Assembly: GCF_021462825.1 (NCBI RefSeq)
Contig: NZ_JAKEEB010000001.1
Span: 186,001 to 250,000, forward strand
Source: Streptomyces glomeratus
Lineage (GTDB): Bacteria > Actinomycetota > Actinomycetes > Streptomycetales > Streptomycetaceae
Length of the DNA: 64,000 nucleotides
Direction: 5' to 3'
The notes beneath the pieces were generated by a model, which saw only the letters and a program-made list of their open reading frames with translations, had not been told where the DNA came from and did not search any database. This document shows, piece after piece, positions 8,774-18,388 of the stretch. A program made the position numbers and the translations under genes. How positions within the stretch are numbered: position 1 is the first letter of the stretch; each line of letters begins with the position of its first letter.

Positions 8774-10090
8774 GTGCACAGCACCTCGCGCCTCGCCCGC
8801 TGGACCACCGTGGCCGCCGCCACCGCCCTGCTCGCCGCCCTCTCGGCGTCCGCCGCCGTACCGGCGTCCGCCGCCGTACCGGCGTTCGCCGCCGTACCGG
8901 CGTCCGCCGCCGTACCGGCGTCCGCCGCCGTACCGGCGTCCGCCGCCGTACCGGCGTCCGCCGCGACCACGCCCGCCGCCGAGTCGCTGCCTCCCCTGAG
9001 CCCCGCCGTGCTGCGGCAGGCCATCGCAGGGCTGCCCAACGCAGACGTCACCGGTGCGCTGGTCCGGGTGTCCGGCAGAGCGGGCCACTGGTCGGGCACC
9101 TCCGGCACGGCCGACCTCGCCACCGGACGTCCGGTGCCGGCGGACGCCCGCTTCCGGATCGGCAGCATCTCCAAGGTCTTCACCGCCACCGTCGTCCTGC
9201 AACTGGCCGCCGAACACCGGCTCGACCTCGATGGCACCGTCCAGCAGTACCTGCCCGGGCTGCTGCCCGCCGGCTATCCACCGGTCACGGTGGGAGAGCT
9301 GCTCAACCACACCAGCGGCCTGCCCGGTGGCGGTGGAGGGGCCTTCTGGGGCGACGGCAGCAACCAGTGGTTCGTCGACCACCGCTTCGAGAGCCGGCCC
9401 CCGCGGCAGGTGGTGGAAGGCCTGGTCGCAGGTCAGCCGATGGACTTCACGCCCGGCACCGCGCAGGAGTACAACGGCCTCAACACCTTCATCGCCGGTC
9501 TGGTCGTCGAGCGGGTCGGCGGCCGCTCCTTCGCCGAGGAGGTGCGTGACCGGATCATCCGGCCGCTCGGCCTGCACGCGACCTCGGTGCCGGCGGTGGA
9601 CGACCCCCGGCTGCCCGGCCCGCACTCCCACGGCTACCTCACGGTCACCGCCGCGGACGGCACCACTCGGGAGGCCGACGTCACCGAGCAGACCGCGTGG
9701 CCGTGGGCCGAGGGCGGGATGATCTCCAGCGCCGCCGACCTGGACCGCTTCCTGACCGCGCTGCTGGGCGGCCGGCTCCTGCCGCCCACCCAGCAGCGAC
9801 TGCTGTTCACCGTTCCGGACGTGCCCAACCACGACAACAAGAACTGCGAGCAGGGCCCCACCGCCGGACACGCCTGTTTCAGCATGGGGCTGATGCGCTT
9901 CACCTTCCCCGACGGCACCGAGATCTGGGGCAAGACCGGCTCGCGCCCCGGCTACACCAGCGGCATGTTCGCCACCCGGGGCCTCGCCCGCCGCTTGGTG
10001 TACTCGTTCAACCCCACCGGCCTGAAGGGCGCCGAGGCCCCGTACATCCGGCGCGTCGCCACCGCGGCCTTCTCGCCCGGCGCGAAGTGA
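8774..10090 (+). CDS. Secreted class C beta-lactamase-fold serine hydrolase
   Basis: GTG 8774 follows GGAG. A 438-residue protein with a Sec signal peptide (residues 1-27) followed by a run of AVPASA hexapeptides and then the DD-peptidase/beta-lactamase domain. The nucleophile motif is SISK (GSISKVF) and the third motif is KTG (WGKTGSRPGY). The middle motif, normally Y-S-N, reads Y-N-G in GTAQEYNGLN, so the usual Asn is a Gly. It is probably a D-alanyl-D-alanine carboxypeptidase or esterase acting outside the cell; the altered motif leaves activity uncertain. Confidence 0.88.
   Translation: MHSTSRLARWTTVAAATALLAALSASAAVPASAAVPAFAAVPASAAVPASAAVPASAAVPASAATTPAAESLPPLSPAVLRQAIAGLPNADVTGALVRVSGRAGHWSGTSGTADLATGRPVPADARFRIGSISKVFTATVVLQLAAEHRLDLDGTVQQYLPGLLPAGYPPVTVGELLNHTSGLPGGGGGAFWGDGSNQWFVDHRFESRPPRQVVEGLVAGQPMDFTPGTAQEYNGLNTFIAGLVVERVGGRSFAEEVRDRIIRPLGLHATSVPAVDDPRLPGPHSHGYLTVTAADGTTREADVTEQTAWPWAEGGMISSAADLDRFLTALLGGRLLPPTQQRLLFTVPDVPNHDNKNCEQGPTAGHACFSMGLMRFTFPDGTEIWGKTGSRPGYTSGMFATRGLARRLVYSFNPTGLKGAEAPYIRRVATAAFSPGAK
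8855..8962 (+). repeat. Six tandem 18-bp units coding AVPASA
   Basis: Six head-to-tail copies of an 18-bp unit beginning GCCGTACCGG. The second has one base change (Ser to Phe). They encode the Ala/Pro linker just after the signal peptide of the serine hydrolase, and copy number may vary between strains by slippage. Confidence 0.9.
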
Positions 10091-10222
10091 TGACCAGGCC
10101 TCGGCGCGGAAGCCGGGCGCCGCCCGTCCCTCCGGACGACCGGCGGGCAGGAGGGGCCGGACTTGCGTCGCGGACGCGGCGCGCTCGGGTCGACTCCCCG
10201 ATGGACATGTAAGGCGGCTAAG

Positions 10223-10243
10223 TACTTTCGCACTACAAAAGTA
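10223..10243. promoter_or_regulatory. Inverted repeat upstream of the membrane-protein/winged-helix operon
   Basis: Arms TACTTT (10223-10228) and AAAGTA (10238-10243) around a 9-base spacer, in an AT-rich island 52 bases before the GTG at 10295. The operon's second gene is a winged-helix regulator, so this is a plausible autoregulatory operator. The sequence (ACTACAAAAGTA) differs sharply in composition from its GC-rich surroundings. Confidence 0.5.
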
Positions 10244-10294
10244 GATGCAAGAATGTGGTCAACTGCCCTGCCAGTCCGGGAAGTCGGGAGAGCC

Positions 10295-10801
10295 GTGTCA
10301 AACAACCAGTACTCCGTATCGGCCCAGGCCAGGGGCGACCTTCAGGCCGCGAGGCGGGCCCGGCTGGCCGCCAACACCTCACCGCAGGCGTATCCGTGGT
10401 GGTGGGCTCCGGTGGCGGGTGTGACCCACGGAGCCGGAATGGCCCTGGTCACCGGGCCGCTTCCGTACCGGGCGGATGGCGCGGCCTGGAAGTTCGCGGC
10501 GATACTCGGCACGATCGCGGCACTGTCCGTCTTCCCTGCCATGTGCGCGGTACGGGTCCTCCGTATGCGGGTCCGCGCCAGGCCGTCATGGGGCACGACG
10601 AGGCAACGAACCCTCCTGGAAGGCGCACCGGTGGCCGCCTACGCGGTCGCCGGCCTCGTGTTCCTCGCGTGGGGCGGGAGTGCGGGCCCGATCGCCCTGG
10701 GGGTCCTCGGAGGAGGTTCCCTGTGGTGGCGGGAGAGCCGGAAGAAGGCGCTCCTCTCGGAGTCGGCGGCGGCACTGCAGGCGTTGGGGCGCACGGAATG
10801 A
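10295..10801 (+). CDS. Small integral membrane protein, operon partner of a winged-helix regulator
   Basis: GTG 10295 after GGGAGAG. A 168-residue protein with a short basic N-terminus and about four hydrophobic segments (WWWAPVAGVTHGAGMALV, FAAILGTIAALSVFPAM, VAAYAVAGLVFLAWGG, IALGVLGGGSLWW). No enzymatic motif. Its stop overlaps the start of the regulator gene (ATGA at 10798-10801). Such membrane-protein/wHTH pairs are common in Streptomyces and the function of the membrane partner is unknown. Confidence 0.8.
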   Translation: MSNNQYSVSAQARGDLQAARRARLAANTSPQAYPWWWAPVAGVTHGAGMALVTGPLPYRADGAAWKFAAILGTIAALSVFPAMCAVRVLRMRVRARPSWGTTRQRTLLEGAPVAAYAVAGLVFLAWGGSAGPIALGVLGGGSLWWRESRKKALLSESAAALQALGRTE

Positions 10802-11133
10802 GCCACGCCGTGCCACCGGAGCTGGATGAGGTCATTCACCATCCGACACGGCTGACGATGATGGCCTTCCTGGCCGGGTGCGCCGAGGCCGAGTTCGCGG
10901 CGGTCCGTGAGTACTGCCAGGTCTCCGATCCGAGCGTCAGCCGTATCGCGACCGCCCTGGAGGAGGCCGGGTACCTCAAGATCCGCAAAGGAGCGGTGGG
11001 CCGCCGGCCACGTACATGGCTGTCCCTGACGGCCGCCGGCCGCACCGCCCTCAAGCGCCACCTCGCCGCCCTGCAGGCGATCGTCGACGCGGCGGAAGCC
11101 GCGGGCGCGCAGACGGGCCGTCGCGAGGAGTGA
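10798..11133 (+). CDS. Winged-helix (PF13601-like) transcriptional regulator
   Basis: A 111-residue protein starting at ATG 10798, overlapping the previous stop by 4 bp. The fold is clear: a first helix (LDEVIHHPTRLTMMAFLAG), a recognition helix (VSDPSVSRIATALEEAGYL) and a wing (KIRKGAVGRRPRTWLSLT). It resembles the ArsR/MarR-like winged-helix DNA-binding domain family that controls adjacent membrane proteins. It likely represses its own operon through the dyad at 10223. Confidence 0.85.
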   Translation: MSHAVPPELDEVIHHPTRLTMMAFLAGCAEAEFAAVREYCQVSDPSVSRIATALEEAGYLKIRKGAVGRRPRTWLSLTAAGRTALKRHLAALQAIVDAAEAAGAQTGRREE

Positions 11134-11149
11134 GAGAAACCGGGCGTAC

Positions 11150-11376
11150 GTCCCCGCGCCTACGGCGTCCGGGGTTTCCGTGGGCACGGCGACGCCCTTG
11201 GGGCGGTCACCCCCGCCTTCGACATCCCGGCCGGCGGGACCGCGATCGGCCGGGCCCGCCGGCGGCCCCGGCCTCCAGCAGGAGCACCCCATTGCGCGGA
11301 TCCTCCGACAGCCGCGCGGCAAGGACACACCCGGCGCCGCCCCACCCACCACGACATGGTCGAACTGCTCCGTCAC
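11150..11376 (-). pseudogene. Frameshifted N-terminal remnant of a GMC oxidoreductase
   Basis: Starting at GTG 11374-11376, which overlaps the stop of the molybdenum subunit gene, the frame reads [14 protein letters not shown] one-base deletion then shifts the frame, after which AGCVLAARLSEDPRNGVLLLEAG is legible: the FAD-binding N-terminus of choline-dehydrogenase-type GMC enzymes. After that all frames lose similarity. The overlap shows that it was once the fourth gene of the molybdenum hydroxylase operon. Confidence 0.7.
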
Positions 11377-13511
11377 TCTTCGACGACGGGCTGTCGCAGA
11401 AGCTTGTCCAGGGTGATCGGCAGGTCCCGGACGCGGATGCCGGTCGCGTGGTGCACGGCATTGGCGATGGCCGCGGCGGTGCCGACGATGCCGACCTCGC
11501 CGATGCCCTTGGATCCCATCGGGTTGGTGTGGGGATCCTCCGCCTCCACCCAGTACGCCTCGACCGAGCCGACATCGGCGTGGGAGGCGATGTGGTACTC
11601 GGCGAGGTCGCCGTTGACCACGTGCCCGAACCGCGGGTCGACCACGCCCTGCTCGTGCAGCGCCATCGACAGACCCATGGTCATGCCACCGAGCAGTTGC
11701 GAGCGGGCGGTCTTGGGGTTGATCACCCGGCCCGCGTCGAACACCCCCAGCAGGCGCGGTACCCGCACCTCGCCCGTGTCGGCGTGCACCCGGACCTCGG
11801 CGAACTGCGCTCCGAAGCTGTGCATCGCATAGTGCGCGGCGTCGGGGTTGTCGGGCATGTCGGAGGTGACCTCGAGTCCCTGCGGCGGAACGACGCCGCC
11901 GTGGTGGGAATCGATGAGCGCGCGCAGCCTGCCCGCCGTCTCGACGACGGATGTGCCCCAGCTGTCGATCCCCGCCGAGCCGCCGGCGGGCGAGGCAGGA
12001 GGCAACGCCGTGTCCCCGATGCGCAGTTCCACCTCGTCGACGGTCACACCCAGCGCATCCGCGGCGATCTGAGTGAGCGCCGTCCAGGTGCCGGTGCCGA
12101 GGTCGGCGGCGGCGATGAGCACCGTGTGGCGCCCGTCGGGGCCGGCCCGGATCGTCGTGGTGTTCCCGGCGAAGCGGGGCGAGGGGTGGGTCGAGGCGGA
12201 CACGCCGGTGCCGACCAGCCAGGCCCCCTCGCGTCGCGCCCGGGAGACGGGGCCCCGCCGGTCCCACCCGAACCGGCGGGCGCCGTCGCGCAGGCAGTCC
12301 ACCAGATGGCGGCTGGAGAACGGCCGGCCGGTCTCGGGGTCGACGCCGGGCTCGTTTCGGATCCGGAACTCGACGGGGTCCAGACCGCAGGCGATGGCCA
12401 TCTCGTCCATGGCCGACTCGAGTGCGAACATGCCCTGGGCCTGTCCCGGCGCCCGCATGATCGTCGGCACCGGCAGGTCCAGGGGCGCCAGCCGGTGGGT
12501 GGTGCGCCGGTGGGGCGCGGCGTACATGCACCGGGTGCACACCGCGACCTGTTCGGCGTACCCCTTGGCCTTGGCGGTCTGCACGACCACGTCGTGCGCG
12601 ATCGCGGTGAGCCGGCCGCCCGGGTCGGCGCCGAGCCGGATGCGCTGAACGGTGGCGGGACGATAGCCGACCAGGGAGAACATCTGCCGGCGGGTGAGGG
12701 CGAACTTGACCGGCCGGTGCACGATCTGAGCGGCCATCGCGGCGAGGACTGCGTACGAGTGGCAGTAGACCTTCGACCCGAAGGCACCCCCGACGTGCGG
12801 GCAGACCACGCGCACCCGCCGAGGGTCGAGCCCGAACACGGTGGCCAGCAGATCCCGGCTCAGGGTCACGCCCTGCGTGGAGCAGTAGACCGTGAGCTCG
12901 TCGTCGCTCCAGAGGGCCACGGCGGTGTGCGGCTCCATCGGGTTGTGGTGGTTGATCGGCGTGGTGTAGGTCGCGTCCAGCCTGACCTCCGCCGCGGCCA
13001 GAGCGGCGTCGACATCGCCCACGGCACTGTCGGCCGGCGACCCGTCCATGAGTTCCCCGCCGCCCCGGCAGAAGAAGGCCGCGTTCAGCGGCTTGTAGAG
13101 ATCGTCGCGGTCGGGCCGCAGGGCGACGTCGTGCGCCCGTTCCGCATAGGTGACGCGGACCAGGTGCGCGGCATGGCGGGCGGTCTCGGGAGTCTCGGCG
13201 ATCACACCGCCGATGATCTGGCCGCGGTAGGCGACCTCGTCGGATTGCAGGACCGCCAGTTCGGCGTCGTGGGCCGAGGCCAGCCGGGGGGCGTTGCGGT
13301 GGGTGAGTACGGCCAGCACGTCCGGTTCGGCACCTGCGGCGGCCGTGTCGAGGGCGATGACACGGCCGACGGCGATCGTGGCCTGCAGCGGATACAGGTA
13401 GGCCGGCCGGTCGACCGGGTGCTCGGCGGCGTAGACGGCGGCGCCTTTGACCTTGTCCGGTCCGTCCAGGCGGTCGAGCGGTGTGCCGACGGCGTGCGAG
13501 ATGACACTCAT
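11373..13511 (-). CDS. Xanthine dehydrogenase-family molybdopterin-binding subunit (PaoC-like)
   Basis: A 712-residue large subunit from ATG 13509-13511. It has the a/b hammerhead domain (about residues 15-120), then the molybdenum-binding domains with [11 protein letters not shown], the [15 protein letters not shown] segment, and the C-terminal GSKGIGEVG loop carrying the conserved catalytic Glu. It oxidises an aldehyde or heteroaromatic with molybdopterin (probably the cytosine dinucleotide form). It overlaps the FAD subunit gene by 4 bp. With the 4Fe-4S-type FAD subunit, the set most resembles the aldehyde oxidoreductase PaoABC, but no export signal is present. Confidence 0.92.
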   Translation of the reverse strand: MSVISHAVGTPLDRLDGPDKVKGAAVYAAEHPVDRPAYLYPLQATIAVGRVIALDTAAAGAEPDVLAVLTHRNAPRLASAHDAELAVLQSDEVAYRGQIIGGVIAETPETARHAAHLVRVTYAERAHDVALRPDRDDLYKPLNAAFFCRGGGELMDGSPADSAVGDVDAALAAAEVRLDATYTTPINHHNPMEPHTAVALWSDDELTVYCSTQGVTLSRDLLATVFGLDPRRVRVVCPHVGGAFGSKVYCHSYAVLAAMAAQIVHRPVKFALTRRQMFSLVGYRPATVQRIRLGADPGGRLTAIAHDVVVQTAKAKGYAEQVAVCTRCMYAAPHRRTTHRLAPLDLPVPTIMRAPGQAQGMFALESAMDEMAIACGLDPVEFRIRNEPGVDPETGRPFSSRHLVDCLRDGARRFGWDRRGPVSRARREGAWLVGTGVSASTHPSPRFAGNTTTIRAGPDGRHTVLIAAADLGTGTWTALTQIAADALGVTVDEVELRIGDTALPPASPAGGSAGIDSWGTSVVETAGRLRALIDSHHGGVVPPQGLEVTSDMPDNPDAAHYAMHSFGAQFAEVRVHADTGEVRVPRLLGVFDAGRVINPKTARSQLLGGMTMGLSMALHEQGVVDPRFGHVVNGDLAEYHIASHADVGSVEAYWVEAEDPHTNPMGSKGIGEVGIVGTAAAIANAVHHATGIRVRDLPITLDKLLRQPVVEE

Positions 13512-14497
13512 GGTGGCTCGTCCGCCAGGCCGACGAGAGTGGCGACGAGGGTGTTGCACACGAGCGGGATCTTGAACGCGTTGCCTGCCAGCGGCCGGGC
13601 GGCGCTCAGTTCGGCCTCGGCGGCGGCGCGGAAGCGCTCGGCGGTTGCGGGCGCTCCCCGCAGCGCCTGCTCGGCCGTGCTCGCCCGCCACGGCTTGTGC
13701 GCCACACCGCCCAGCGCGATGCGCACGTCCCGCACGGCACCGTCGGCCGGCTCCACCACGGCGGCGACCGAGACCAGTGCGAAGGCATACGAGGCGCGGT
13801 CACGGACCTTGCGGTAGCCGGACCTGGCCGCCGGTGGGAGCGGCGGCAGGTCCACGGCCGTGATCAGCTCGCCGTGGCGCAGAACGGTGTCGCGCTCGGG
13901 CTCGTCACCGGGCAGCCGGTGCAGCTCGGTCAGCGGGACCGCCCGCTCTCCGTCGGGCCCGCGGGTGCGCACGACCGCGTCGAGCGCGGCCAATGCGACG
14001 GCCATGTCGGACGGATGCGTCGCGACGCACGCCTGCGACCAGCCGAGGATCGCGAGTTCACGGTGGTAGCCCTCCCGCGCCGGGCAGCCCGATCCCGGCT
14101 CGCGCTTGTTGCACGGGGTGGTGAGGTCCTGGAAGTACACGCAACGGGTGCGCTGCAGCAGGTTCCCGCCGGTGGTGGCGAGATTGCGCAGCTGCCCCGA
14201 AGCCCCCGACAGCAGCGCCTGGGAGAGCACGGGATAGCGCCGCCGGACCCGGCGGTCGGCGGCCAGCTCGCTGTTGGAGACCGTGGCGCCGATGCGCAGG
14301 GTCCCGTCGGGGAGTTCCTCGATCCGGTCGCAGGCCAGCCGGCGGACGTCGACGAGCAGGTCCGGCGTGGCCACGCCCAGCCTCATCAGGTCGACGAGGT
14401 TCGTGCCGCCGGCAAGGAACGCCCCGTGCGGCGCCTGGGCGAGCATGTCGACCGCCCCCCGTACATCGCGTGCGCGCTGGTAGCGAAACGGTTTCAT
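13508..14497 (-). CDS. FAD-binding subunit of molybdenum hydroxylase (PaoB/YagS-like)
   Basis: A 329-residue protein from ATG 14495-14497. The FAD motif ([13 protein letters not shown], residues 31-43) and [13 protein letters not shown] are typical of the CoxM/YagS family. Cysteines in [15 protein letters not shown] and GSGCPA, plus ACVATHPSD, match the insertion that in E. coli PaoB binds a [4Fe-4S] cluster. The subunit passes electrons from the Fe-S clusters to an acceptor. It overlaps both neighbours by ATGA. Confidence 0.9.
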   Translation of the reverse strand: MKPFRYQRARDVRGAVDMLAQAPHGAFLAGGTNLVDLMRLGVATPDLLVDVRRLACDRIEELPDGTLRIGATVSNSELAADRRVRRRYPVLSQALLSGASGQLRNLATTGGNLLQRTRCVYFQDLTTPCNKREPGSGCPAREGYHRELAILGWSQACVATHPSDMAVALAALDAVVRTRGPDGERAVPLTELHRLPGDEPERDTVLRHGELITAVDLPPLPPAARSGYRKVRDRASYAFALVSVAAVVEPADGAVRDVRIALGGVAHKPWRASTAEQALRGAPATAERFRAAAEAELSAARPLAGNAFKIPLVCNTLVATLVGLADEPP

Positions 14498-14997
14498 CGG
14501 CGCGCCACTTCCGCGATGGCCGGGCGGATGTTGACGTAGGCGCCACAGCGGCACAGGTTGCCACTCATCCGCTCGGCGATCTCCGCGTCGTCGAGGACGA
14601 CCTCGTCGGCGTCCGGGTCGGCGCTCACCGCACTCGGCCAGCCCGCCTCCGCCTCCGCGAGCATCCCGACCGCCGAGACGATCTGGCCCGGCGTGCAGTA
14701 GCCGCACTGCAACGCGTCGTGATCGATGAACGAGCGCTGCATGGGGTGCAGATCGCCGCCCTCGGCAAGCCCGGCGGCCGTGACGATCTCCGCGTCCTCG
14801 TACGCCACCGCCAGCGCCAGGCAGCTGAGCGCCCGGCGCCCGCCGAGCAGAACGGTGCAGGCGCCGCATTGCCCGTGGTCGCAGCCCTTCTTCGGGCTGG
14901 TGATCCCGAGACGTTCGCGCAGGGCGTCCAGCAGGCTTGTGCGAGTGTCGACGACGAGCCGGCGCTCCTGCCCGTCCACCCGCAGAGTGATCTCCAT
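14494..14997 (-). CDS. [2Fe-2S] subunit of molybdenum hydroxylase (PaoA-like)
   Basis: A 167-residue protein with the plant-ferredoxin-type cluster ([14 protein letters not shown] ... SCLALA) and the second helical [2Fe-2S] domain ([13 protein letters not shown] ... GNLCRCGAY). ATG 14995-14997 is taken as start; a GTG two codons upstream is equally possible. First gene of the operon, and lacks the twin-arginine leader of E. coli PaoA, so the complex should be cytoplasmic. Confidence 0.92.
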   Translation of the reverse strand: MEITLRVDGQERRLVVDTRTSLLDALRERLGITSPKKGCDHGQCGACTVLLGGRRALSCLALAVAYEDAEIVTAAGLAEGGDLHPMQRSFIDHDALQCGYCTPGQIVSAVGMLAEAEAGWPSAVSADPDADEVVLDDAEIAERMSGNLCRCGAYVNIRPAIAEVARR

Positions 14998-15050
14998 GTC
15001 CACGGGCCACCCCGCACCATGTGCCGGTGAAGGCGAGATCGCGGGATGCT

Positions 15051-15275
15051 CTAACCGAACTCGCCCTCGCGTACGCCCTCTCGGAACGCCGCCCATTCTC
15101 CCGCGGTGAACCGCAGGGGCGGCAGGTCTTCACGGTTCGAGTCACGGACCGCAACGGCTCCGCCACCCAGGTCCGCGACCTCGACGCAGTAAGGCATGTG
15201 GGTGCTCTTGCTGCTCTTGATCCAGCATGCATCCGTCAGGTCGAGCGCGTACAGATCAGCCTTTCGCGCTTGCAT
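15051..15275 (-). CDS. DUF397 protein
   Basis: A 74-residue DUF397 protein from ATG 15273-15275 with the family signature: WIKSSKS near the start, [11 protein letters not shown] in the middle, and VAVRDSN ... [15 protein letters not shown] at the end. These small Streptomyces proteins usually pair with an XRE-type regulator and an anti-sigma-like protein. Here no XRE partner is adjacent; the sequence upstream is a broken alkaline phosphatase, so the partner may have been lost in the same rearrangement. Confidence 0.85.
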   Translation of the reverse strand: MQARKADLYALDLTDACWIKSSKSTHMPYCVEVADLGGGAVAVRDSNREDLPPLRFTAGEWAAFREGVREGEFG

Positions 15276-15453
15276 TCGAAAGCTCCCTTCGGCGCTCGGG
15301 ACATGCGTTTCCGTATCCCCCTCCACCGTCTCCCCATCGCTTCCCCCTGGCAAATCCACCCTGCCGGCCGAGGAACGGAGCGACCGGGACACGGTCACCG
15401 TGCATCCCTCCGGGCGCGAGCAGACCGGGCCGAGGCAGGCATGCACTGTTCGC

Positions 15454-16426
15454 ATGGGCGCGGCCGCCCGCGAGGCGGCGCGACTGCACCTCGCAAGTCT
15501 CCATGGACAGCTGACGATGGATCGTCTTCCGGCGTCCGGTCAGCTGACGACGACGCCGGACGACCCCAAGGCCGTGGTCACGGACTCCGCGGCGGCCGCC
15601 ACCGCGTGGGCCACGGGTCGGAGGACCTACAACGGTGCCATCAGCGTCGACACCGACGGCAACCCGCTCCCCACGCTCGGGGCGCAGGCCAAGGCGGCGG
15701 GCAAGGCCACCGGCATGGTGACGACCGCTCAGGTCACGGACGCGTCGCCGGCGGCGTTCTTCGCCAACGCCGCCGACCGCGGCAAGCAGGACGAGATCGC
15801 CCGCCAGTACCTCGCAGACAGCACGCCGGACGTGATCCTGGGCGGCGGCGAGGACTGGTGGCTGCCGGCCGGAACCGAGGGCGCCTTCCCCGACAAGCCC
15901 GCCGAGGACACCGGCGAGGGCAGCCGCGGCACGAAGGGCAACCTGATCGCCAAGGCCAAGCGCTCCGGTTACACGTACGTCACCAGCGCGAAGGAACCGG
16001 ACCAGGCGCGGGGCGGCAAGCTGCTCTGAGGAGGAGGGCACCGACGAGTTCGCGCACCAGAACAACGGCACCCGCCTGCTGCAGTCGATGCAGCAGCTGG
16101 AGAAGGCCGTCGCCGTCGCCCGCGCCTACCAGGCGACCCACCCCGACACCCTCCTCGTCGTCACCGGCGACCACGAGACCGGCGGCCTGTCGGTCGAGGA
16201 GAACGACGCGTCCGACGAAACCGGCACCGGCATCTCCACCGAGGACGGCCCGTTCTCGATCCACGGCAGCGACCGGACGTTCACGCTGGACTGGACGACG
16301 TCCGGCCACACCGGTGTCGACGTCCCGGTGACGGCCGCCGGCCCGCTCGCGAACCGCTTCACGGGCAAGCACGCCAACACCCACGTGCACGACGTCCTGT
16401 CGCAGATCCTGGCCCCGCGCCACTGA
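15454..16426 (+). pseudogene. Alkaline phosphatase remnant, 5'-truncated and internally deleted
   Basis: The frame ending at 16029 reads LTMDRLPASG and VTDSAAAATAWATG, the PhoA-type active-site serine motif, through ILGGGEDWW to TYVTSAKEPD, then stops. A different frame resumes immediately with EEGTDEFAHQNN and continues TLLVVTGDHETGGLS to the stop at 16426, the C-terminal metal-site region. The join removes roughly the middle third of the enzyme and shifts frame. The signal peptide and first metal ligands (GDGM) are also missing. It is therefore inactive. Confidence 0.85.
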
Positions 16427-16463
16427 CCTGCCGGACCGTGCGGCACGCCGTCTGAAACGGCCA

Positions 16464-16500
16464 GGGGCCGGCTCGGGAGGGAAACCTCCCGGGCCGGCCC
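16464..16500. terminator. Strong GC-rich hairpin terminator after the phosphatase remnant
   Basis: A near-perfect stem of 16 bp (GGGCCGGCTCGGGAGG-type arm, 16464-16480) closes on a GAAA loop (16481-16484), its partner ending at 16500 and followed by TTCCC. It isolates the following FAD oxidase gene. Confidence 0.8.
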
Positions 16501-16769
16501 TTCCCGCTGCACCCCGGCGAACTTGAATCGCTGTCGACGTGTACTTTTGCGGGTCCAAACGGCCGGGCCGATTCATGGCCGCTCGCACATATTATTCTTC
16601 AACATGTCGTCATCATCTCTGATATGCGTGTTGGGTGACGGCGTCACGGGTTACCCCCTGTTACTCTGCGAGCCTCAGGAATCGTCCACAAACGATTGAA
16701 CGCGCTAGCTGGCGGACAAGATTTCCCTCAGCCAAATGCTGGCGTATCCCGGTCGAGAGGATACGGACC

Positions 16770-18281
16770 ATGCAAGATCTCCCTCGTCGCGGCCTGCTCA
16801 AGGCTTCGGCGGCCGCCGGCGCCGGCGCGGTCGTTGTCCCGGCCATTACGGAGGCAGAGGCCCCGTCCGCGAGTGCCGCGGGTAAAGGATCCGAGAGCGT
16901 GAAGTGCCCGCCGGCGAATCTGACCGGCCGCATCGTCCGCCCCGGTGACCCCGGGTATGTGAATGCGAGCCTCGGCTGGGATCAGCTCTTCTCTCACTAC
17001 CCGCTGGTCATCGTCTTCGCCCAGAACACCCAGGACGTGGTCAACGCCGTCACGTGGGCGCGGCAGAACGATGTCGCGCTGCGGGTGCGAAGCGGTCGCC
17101 ACGGCCTTGAGGGCTGGTCGAGCGTGGACAACGGCATCGTGATCGACGTCAGCGAGCTGAAGTCGGTCCACATCGGCAGCGGCTCCCGTACCGTGACAGT
17201 CGGCGCGGGGCTCAGCCAGTTGGAAGCAGTGACCACGCTCGCGAAGCAGGACCTCGCCGTGACGACGGGAACGGAGGGCACCGTAGGCCTGTCCGGCGCG
17301 ACGCTCGGCGGCGGCTTCGGATTCCTCACCCGCTGGCTCGGCATGGCCTGCGACAGTCTGGTGGGGGCCGAGGTCGTCGTCGCGTCGGGTACCGAGTGCG
17401 CCGAGGTGATCAAGGCGGATCTCAGCAACAATCCGGACCTGCTCTGGGCGCTCCGTGGGGCGGGAAACGGCAATTTCGGGGTTGTCACGTCACTCACCTA
17501 TGAAGTGACTCCACTCAAGAACGTCGCCTACGTGCAGGCGACATGGCAGGGCCTCGGGGACCTGCACGGGGTCTTCGAGGCATGGCAGCGCACGGCACCC
17601 TTCGCCGACGACCGCCTCGGCACCCAGCTCGAGATCCACCGGAACCAGATCCTGATGTTCGCGGTACTCGCGGAAGGGCCGGAGGCGAAGGCGAGGGAGT
17701 TGCTGGCCCCGATCCTGTCGGTCGGCAACCCCAAGGTCTCCGTGCAGGTCGGCAACTGGGGCGATGTCTATGCGGCATTCCAGGTCCCGAACCAGAAGGA
17801 GCCCGCGAACTGGAAGTTCTTCTCACAGTTCACCACCAAGCCGTTCCCCGAGAAAGCGATCAGCGTGATCGCCTCATTCATGCAGACCGCCCCCACGGAC
17901 GACAGTAATTTCTTCACCCAGGCCTTCGGCGGCGCGGTCAGGAAGAGCCCCCGCGGCGGCACCGCGTTCCCGCATCGCGACGCGCTTTTCTACTCCGAGC
18001 CCGGCGTCGGCTGGGGGACTCGTGGAACACAACCGGACGTCCACGACCCACTCACCCCGGAGGCCCAGGCCTGGATCGCCAAGTTCAGCCAGGCGCTGCG
18101 GCCCTATGTGAACGGTGCCTACGCCAACGTGCCGAACGTCGGAATGCAGGGTTGGGAAACCGCCTACTGGGGCTCCAACTTCGACCGGCTGCGCGAGATC
18201 AAGAAAAAGTACGACCCCCACAACGTCTTCCAGTACGAGCAGAGCATCCCGCCGGCGTCAGCCTCGCATGAACCCACGTGA
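16770..18281 (+). CDS. TAT-exported FAD-linked oxidase with BBE domain
   Basis: ATG 16770 gives 503 residues. The N-terminus carries a twin-arginine signal (PRRGLLKASAAAGAGAVVV). The FAD_binding_4 domain has RSGRHGLEGWS, whose His is the 8-alpha-linked flavin attachment site, and LSGATLGGGFGFLTR. The position that is Cys in bicovalent berberine-bridge enzymes aligns here with Glu (GTEGTVGLSG), so flavin attachment should be single. The C-terminal BBE motif is present (YWGSNFDRLREIKKKYDPHN split as YWGSNFDRL and KKYDPHNVF). Likely an extracellular oligosaccharide or alcohol oxidase. Confidence 0.88.
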   Translation: MQDLPRRGLLKASAAAGAGAVVVPAITEAEAPSASAAGKGSESVKCPPANLTGRIVRPGDPGYVNASLGWDQLFSHYPLVIVFAQNTQDVVNAVTWARQNDVALRVRSGRHGLEGWSSVDNGIVIDVSELKSVHIGSGSRTVTVGAGLSQLEAVTTLAKQDLAVTTGTEGTVGLSGATLGGGFGFLTRWLGMACDSLVGAEVVVASGTECAEVIKADLSNNPDLLWALRGAGNGNFGVVTSLTYEVTPLKNVAYVQATWQGLGDLHGVFEAWQRTAPFADDRLGTQLEIHRNQILMFAVLAEGPEAKARELLAPILSVGNPKVSVQVGNWGDVYAAFQVPNQKEPANWKFFSQFTTKPFPEKAISVIASFMQTAPTDDSNFFTQAFGGAVRKSPRGGTAFPHRDALFYSEPGVGWGTRGTQPDVHDPLTPEAQAWIAKFSQALRPYVNGAYANVPNVGMQGWETAYWGSNFDRLREIKKKYDPHNVFQYEQSIPPASASHEPT

Positions 18282-18388
18282 CCCACATCAGACCGGAGGC
18301 ACTCGTCGGCCCTGCCCGGGATGCCGACGCGGTTCCAAGCCGGGCCCCTGCCGGTCGACTTGGGGGACGGCTGTCCAGGCCACGATCT

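Noticed and set aside
8756..9871. Long open frame opposite the serine hydrolase (371 residues)
   Set aside because: Gly/Arg/Gln-rich with repeated GGGRRY from the antisense of the AVPASA repeats; the plus strand has a signal peptide and catalytic motifs.
11016..13817. 933-residue plus-strand frame across the molybdenum subunit
   Set aside because: The minus strand carries a three-gene operon with clear cofactor motifs; the plus frame is His/Arg/Gly-rich shadow.
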